64,000 nucleotides of DNA from Artocarpus heterophyllus. Taxonomy: Eukaryota > Streptophyta > Magnoliopsida > Rosales > Moraceae. Of this stretch, positions 58,998 to 64,000 are shown piece by piece (the stretch's first letter is position 1; each line of letters starts with the position of its first letter). The stretch lies in contig CM046327.1 of the NCBI GenBank assembly GCA_025403435.1, forward strand, positions 12,702,218-12,766,217. Direction: 5' to 3'. The position numbers were made by a program, and so were the translations under genes. The notes under the pieces are model-generated. The model did not search any database, was not told where the DNA came from, and saw only the letters and a list, made by a program, of their open reading frames with translations.

Positions 58998-59105
58998 AAT
59001 GAAATGAACGACATGAGTATGAGTAATATGTGAAAGCATGAAATGTGAAAGCATGAAATAAACGACATGAGTATGAGTAAAATGTGAAAGCATGAAATGA
59101 GAAAG
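58998..59105. repeat. 54-bp tandem duplication in LARD-like LTR
   Basis: GACATGAGTATGAGTAA and TGTGAAAGCATGAAAT recur with a period of about 54 bp, with a further half copy after them. Confidence 0.75.
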
Positions 59106-59744
59106 TGTGATATGAATTATATGTATATGTATGATATGTTTATGAATATGATAAGTAAGTATGATACTTGTACAAGCGAATAATATGGATATAAATGTTA
59201 TGATTGATGCTTGTTAGTTAGAATATAACAAGATATAGTATATAAGTGCAATACCATGTAGTGCATAATGAACATGCACAATAAGGTCCATAAGAAACCC
59301 ATTAAGGATATAATCTCCAATTTGCCTATAGGAAACTACAAAAATGACTATAGGACATCCTAGGTTCGATTAGAAATCGTGAGAATGATTAAGATAATTA
59401 AATAGAATTTGAAAAATTTCTCGTGACCAACAGAGAGGTCACAAGAGCAGAGCCAAGAGAGAGATATGAAAAGTTAAGCTCTATTATGACCTTTAGAAGT
59501 TTTCAGACAAGTACGTAAACATGCTCTAGATAATCATTATCCCTAGTCTAGAATGACTAGATGATAAAAGACCTATAGACTGAACAATAAAAAGATGCAC
59601 TTACTGGCCAACCTCTATGTACCGGATTATGATCTAGACGCGGATGTGCAACCTAGATACGAAATAGGATTAGTATAAGTCTTGCATTTCGATAATGCAT
59701 AATGTTTTATAATTTAAGTTATAGGTTTTATGAAGTATTTGTTA

Positions 59745-60105
59745 TGTAATATGTTGCATTTGCATGCAATATGTTTTAGAATAAAAGTTATGATTTGCAA
59801 TATGTGATTGCGATATATATTGCATTTGTATGCAATATGATTTAGAATAAAAGTTATAATTTGCAATATATGATTGCAATATGATTCAGAATATAAGTTA
59901 TAATTTGTAAAATGTAATTACGTTATATGATGCATTTGTTATGCAATGAGTTGCATTTGTTATGCAATAAGTTTCAGAGTACAAATTATGATTAGCAAAA
60001 TGTGTTTACATTTTATGTTGCATTTGTTATGCAATAGATTTTAAAGTACAAGCTATGATTTGCAAGTATATTTGCATATAATGTGGTTGCATTTGATGTG
60101 CTCAC
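59745..60105. repeat. Degenerate tandem repeats with TTGCAT / ATGCAA
   Basis: A family of roughly 70-bp units, each with TTGCATTTG, TATGCAATA and AAGTTATGATTTGCAA-like words, recurs five to six times. The paired words TTGCAT and ATGCAA make each unit partly palindromic. No coding. Confidence 0.75.
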
Positions 60106-60479
60106 TAAGGTTAATAAGAAGGTAACGTAAAGTGAAAAGAAAGTGTCATACCAACCTCCTCGTTGTGAGGTAATGAAAGTAAAATTAAAGTTTAACCTCC
60201 CAGATGTGAGGTACACGACCTTGAAGTTCAATGGTCTTAAGTCTTCCACAAGGGAAGCATCATGTTTATGATCTCATGATTAAAGATGTTGGTACGAACA
60301 CTAAAAGTTGTAAGATAAAGAAAGTTAAGGAACAAAAGGTGGAAAGTTAAAGTCAAATAAGAAAAGATAAGGAACAATGATAGAAGGTCAAAGTAAGAAA
60401 GAATATTCAAAAGATGCTCATAATCGGAAGCTCATAATTGAGCATAAATGAAAACATGCATGTGATTGTATTTGATTTG

Positions 60480-60900
60480 TTTATTATGAAACATTTATAT
60501 GCTATGAAAGACATTCTAAGGAATGTTTTGTATTAAATGTCTATGAAAACATAAATGACGTTATGAAAAGTAATCTGAGGATTGTTTTATGTTAAATATT
60601 CTATAAAAGGTGTTTATGAAAAACGTTATAGAGATTGCTTTAGAAAAACGTTTATGAGAAACGTTTTAGGAATATTTTATGAAAAATATTTACGAAAAGT
60701 GTTTATGATAAAAGTTTTAAGAAAAAGTTTATAAATGACGTTTTACGAAAAGCATTCTAAGGATTACTACATGTTAAGTGTTTTATAGAAGACGTTTATG
60801 AGAAACGTTCTAGAAAAGTTTTATGAAGAATGTTTATGAAAGTCGTTTATATAAATGTCTATGGAAAATAGTAATGATATATGTTTTAAGAAAAAGGCTT
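60480..60900. repeat. Short degenerate AACGTTTATGA repeats
   Basis: Many imperfect copies of words like AACGTTTATGAGAAACGTT, TTTATGAAAA and GTGTTTATGA cover this stretch with no strict period. The AACGTT cores are palindromic. Confidence 0.65.
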
Positions 60901-60959
60901 TCATAAGAAAAGTTTTTAAAGCATGTTTAAATGCTTTGTGAGATTTTGTTTGAACTTAC

Positions 60960-60973
60960 TGAGCGAAAGCTCA
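60960..60973 (+). promoter_or_regulatory. LTR hairpin TGAGC-GAAA-GCTCA
   Basis: CTTAC is followed by TGAGC, a GAAA loop and GCTCA: a perfect 5-bp stem closed by a GNRA tetraloop. It lies 510 bp from the LTR end and 23 bases before the acceptor-like TGTAG|GT (60996|60997). Corresponding hairpins exist in four other LTRs in the window. Confidence 0.6.
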
Positions 60974-61487
60974 TAAAAAGTTTCTTTATGCTGTAGGTAG
61001 TTTTATAGGCGACCAGTAGGACCCGTTAGAAGAGCTGGGTGCTGCGGAGGACAGATACAAGGATTTGGATATGGATACCACTACAGTAATATTTCTGCTG
61101 TTTAAAAGAAATATTTTTCACTATTTAATATAGTGTTATCAAAGTTTTAAGGAAAAAAAAGTTTGAAGAAATGTTTCTAAGTTTTAAGATACAATTTATG
61201 AACTATTTAATATAATTATAAAGTTAAGTTTTAAGCGATGTTTTAGTAAATGTTTCTTATTAAGTTTTAAGAAACGATTTGAAATGGTTTTAAAGTCAAG
61301 TGTTGAGCGAGGTCTCGACATGAATGGCGACAGAGGTTGCAATAGTTTTTAAGTACGTTTAAAGAATATGATATGTTTAAAAAAGAAAAAAATTATTTTA
61401 GTATTTTTCTTACTAAGTAAGATTACTGTTTAAGTAATGACGTTTAAGTAAGTAAAATGACTGCTCGACAAGGCAGGTCGTCATAGA

Positions 61488-61499
61488 TGATATCAGAGC
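61488..61499 (+). other. LARD-like primer-binding site
   Basis: TGATATCAGAGC, one mismatch from the initiator-tRNA-Met complement. The following leader (ATCTTGCCATCC, then CCATAGCTCAAGTAAG) is clearly related to the leader after the chromovirus site on the minus strand. Confidence 0.85.
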
Positions 61500-62560
61500 G
61501 GTATCTTGCCATCCCATCTGGCGCTGTCACATGTCCGCTATACCATAGCTCAAGTAAGTAAGTTAAGTTAAGTAGGAAGAAAAGTTAGAATCTAACGAAT
61601 ACATGTTTATGTTGGATATAGCCTTTGATATTGGCACACCTAGATAAGCAACGAGAAGGTAAAGGTCTAAGGATGAACGTAATGTTACTTGTTATAATGT
61701 TCTCGCAAGTCGATGGTGGTTATCGTCCATCAGCAATGTTGAGTCAACGATGATTAAACGTGGTCACAGATGGTCAACAGATGGCCGACGGCACAAAATC
61801 AAGAAGATGAGCTTGTGACACGTTATGATGTTTAGGCGTACAATGGTGTCTCCGTAGGAGCAAATATTACTCTATTGGAGTTATTTTGTATTGGCTACAC
61901 GTGTAACGAGGAAAAGTGGATTAAGATAACGGAATAATGAAGGTCTAAAGTGATTTTCAGTGCTCTATGGAACGAGAGTGCCTGAGAGCAACCAGACGTT
62001 AGGTGACTAATTATGTGATTTTATCGAGCTTAAGCACTCATTAGCTGAGCTGAGATATGCGAATAAGCTCATAACTACTTGGATGGGAACCACAATTAGG
62101 ACAATGATGTTAAGTATGTCAGTGAAAACCTCACAGATGGGCGGATGGAAGCTGAAGATCTATATGTTATGAGGAAAATTATGGCAAAATGTCATTCTAG
62201 AATGAATATAGAACCAAAAATTATAGATTTTGTGGTCAGATGACCCTGATCTTTAGATAAAAATGATAAAATTAGAATGGAAATAAACCTTATTTTCAAG
62301 AATAGCATTTAATGGTAGAATGTTAAACCTTTAAATGAATGAAAACTGCGCTCAAATGTTGAAAGATCAGAGTTGCGCAACAGAAGTATAGTGTACAATT
62401 TAAAGAAATATGTCAGTAATATGATGAAAATTATTGGAGTTCCAAGAGGGAGGCGTAGTTTTAGTGAGAAAGTAGTGATTAAGAAAGCTTGTTAAGAACG
62501 AAAAAGATAATAAGGGAGATGAACTACCTATGAAGGTGCTAATTTTCGAGGACAAAAATT
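61500..62560 (+). other. LARD-like internal region without coding
   Basis: About 1.06 kb with stops in all frames; no frame shows gag, protease or polymerase text. Its beginning resembles the chromovirus leader and its end the chromovirus polypurine region; the middle is anonymous. Confidence 0.7.
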
Positions 62561-62576
62561 TTTAAAGAGGGTAAAT
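62545..62576 (+). other. LARD-like polypurine tract region
   Basis: TTTTCGAGGACAAAAATTTTT followed by AAAGAGGGTAAAT, directly before the LTR start TGTAACACCC. It parallels the chromovirus sequence on the minus strand at 17508-17545, including the remnant of the pol-end coding. Confidence 0.85.
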
Positions 62577-64000
62577 TGTAACACCCGAGAATTTCTAATG
62601 CATTAAAAAAGGCATTAAGTTAAGGATTATATTAAGACAAAAAATACAATTTAAGGAAAACTACTATATAATAACATGAAAAATTATACAGTATTAGAGT
62701 AATGCAATGTAAGAATTAGACTGTTTAAGATCACACAGTACAAAAATTGGGTCGTTCAAGTTAAAGCAGTATAGGAATAATAATGTTTAGAGAATGTGGA
62801 GGAATAAGAAATGTCATGTTCGGCCTCCAAAAATTAACTAGAGGCAACTAAAATATTTTATACAATCAAGGAATATGTTTTTGCACTGATTTTACCATGG
62901 TAGTATAAGAAAAATACTGTGTGGTGAAAAATTACACTGTGTAAATTTTGGGTCCCACCAAGTGGACACCCATTAGCTTTTTAGTGGGCCACCAAGCCAT
63001 GAAATGTAGCCCAATCACATCATGCCACATGGTAGCCTAATGGGTTACCATGAGTCATCCATTAGATAAGTATGCATTTAATGTTGATTTTAGCCAAAAA
63101 AATCCTCTTTCTTCTCCAAGACTCACGGCAGCCATGGTTGAAGCTCTCCCAAAATTTTTGAACTTCCCATCTTAGCAAAAATAACCCCATTTAAGTTCAA
63201 GAGGCAAAGTTCAAAGGATTTTAATAAGTTTTAAGGTAAAATTCTTAACTTTTTTCAAGGTTTTTCATGGTTTTTCTTGGGTTAAGGAAGGAAAGTTAAT
63301 TCAAAGCATTTTTGTGTGAGAAATGCTTAGGAAAAAGGCTTTAAAGGGTTAGAAACCAAAAGTGCTATTTGGGGTAAGTTTTGAATTTCAAAGTTTTGAA
63401 ATTATGTGATTTTTAATTTGATTTTTATTCTTTCAAAGGTATATGGGTTTTCAAGCAAAGTTTTGCTTAAATCCCATAGATACATGAATTATGGCATGGT
63501 GATGTTGTGAAAATTTAGGTTTTATTGTGCAAAATGCTAGTTTTTGCAAAAAGTTAGTTTTGTAAAAAGTGTTATTTTTGTAATTTTAGTACTAATTTTG
63601 CAAAAACGATGAGTGGGCATGAAAATGATTCAAACAAGGGTTGGAACTGCCTATGCAGGGGTAGATTTATTGTTTAAAAATGGATTTTTACAAAAATGGC
63701 CCAAGGACTAAATTGAAAGAAAAAGTTCTTTCTCGGTAGAAATAAAAAATGCCCAAAACACAATTTTGAAAAAGTTACAATATGAAAGTTGTAGATCTAG
63801 ATGAAGCTGTTAGGCTTCGTGAACAGTTCATCGAAAATTTTAACCGTTTGTGAGATTTTAATTTTACAAGAATTTGTTAAAATGGGAAAAATTTTAAAAG
63901 GGCAAAAATCTCATTTTTTCAAAGGATTTTGAATATGGTACTTTGAGTAAAAATGTTCCTCATGAAAAATGGGGACTAATGGTGTAAAAATATTATTTTT
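62577..64000 (+). repeat. LARD-like 3' LTR (partial, window edge)
   Basis: It starts TGTAACACCCGAGAATTTC and follows the 5' LTR with scattered substitutions and small indels, e.g. the segment around 63355 lacks several bases present near 57220. Only the first 1.4 kb are inside the window. Donor-like GTAAGT recurs at 63374. Confidence 0.92.

Larger units (their letters stand above)
57251..60996 (+). other. Candidate intron within LARD-like LTR
   Basis: TTTGGG|GTAAGT at 57251 is a good plant donor and sits in a block conserved with the chromovirus LTRs. CTTTATGCTGTAG|GT at 60991-60998 is an acceptor-like site directly after the conserved hairpin. If used, the intron spans 3746 bp and removes most of the LTR-derived leader. 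Corresponding intervals: 14722-16551 and 23803-25528 (minus), 8807-10189 (minus), 37811-38474 (plus). Inference from sequence only. Confidence 0.4.
56441..61483 (+). repeat. LARD-like 5' LTR (5043 bp)
   Basis: Bounded by TG...CA. The first 1.4 kb matches the partial 3' LTR (62577-64000) almost throughout. A block near 57058-57105 (AAGTTCAAGAGGCAAAG, AAGTTTTAAGGTAAAA) and GAAACCAAAAGTGCTATTTG before 57251 is shared with the chromovirus LTRs. The right two thirds are filled with AT-rich degenerate repeats. The length is unusual; the boundary follows from the primer-binding site five bases after it. Confidence 0.85.
56441..64000 (+). mobile_element. LARD-like non-autonomous Gypsy element with 5-kb LTRs
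   Basis: A 5043-bp 5' LTR (56441-61483, TGTAACACCC...GTCGTCA), a primer-binding site (61488-61499), a 1.09-kb internal region without recognisable coding, a polypurine tract, and a second LTR that starts with the same TGTAACACCCGAGAATTTC at 62577 and runs out of the window. Extremely long LTRs with a short non-coding middle are the hallmark of large retrotransposon derivatives (LARDs). It interrupts Copia E; the 5' flank is GAGAT. LTR and leader segments resemble the Tekay-type element at 14-26 kb, the likely helper lineage. Confidence 0.85.

Overview
The window looks like nuclear DNA of a plant, most likely a eudicot with a repeat-rich genome. It is AT-rich, has long stretches without coding capacity, and is packed with Ty1/Copia and Ty3/Gypsy LTR retrotransposons whose primer-binding sites match plant initiator-tRNA-Met. 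I see no intact host gene, tRNA, rRNA, CRISPR array or prokaryotic feature. All coding matter is decayed retroelement sequence, one broken beta-galactosidase (GH35) gene on the minus strand, and a weak pair of exons of unknown identity.

Layout. 1-2.2 kb: AT-rich, nothing recognised. 2.2-4.3 kb: gag-protease remnant of a Gypsy element (minus). 4.5-5.1 kb: Copia gag fragment (minus). 6.6-26.9 kb: a nest. A Copia element (minus) with ~0.5 kb LTRs holds a solo Gypsy LTR inside its reverse transcriptase (8397-10672), and its 5' LTR is split by a 12.07 kb Tekay-type chromovirus (14412-26482, TSD AGAAT). The chromovirus has ~3 kb LTRs, an extra gag-like reading frame ahead of gag, then gag, protease, RT, RNase H, integrase and chromodomain, all damaged. 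27-30.4 kb: mostly anonymous, with a doubtful LINE-like tail. 30.5-38.8 kb: another Copia (plus), split by one solo LTR inside and closed by a second. 38.9-43.5 kb: two copies of one MITE family, microsatellites, and a TRIM remnant. 43.6-52.5 kb: the most gene-like part, with candidate terminal exons, a two-level nest of DNA transposons (an 8-bp-TSD hAT-type element inside a probable Harbinger-like element), the GH35 pseudogene, and two divergent CT-rich leader-like tracts. 53-56.4 kb: 3' half of a third Copia (minus). 56.4-64 kb: a non-autonomous LARD-like element with a 5.04 kb LTR and an internal region of only 1.09 kb without recognisable coding; its second LTR runs off the window.

How the parts relate. 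The chromovirus, the LARD-like element and the solo LTRs belong to a related group of LTRs. Several share, in the same order, a splice-donor-like block, then a branch-point-like CTTAC, a short hairpin whose pairing is kept although its bases differ, a pyrimidine-rich stretch and an AG|GT acceptor. I infer a possible conserved intron or structured regulatory RNA in the LTR-derived leader. The leader just after the primer-binding site is also shared between the chromovirus and the LARD-like element, consistent with mobilisation in trans.
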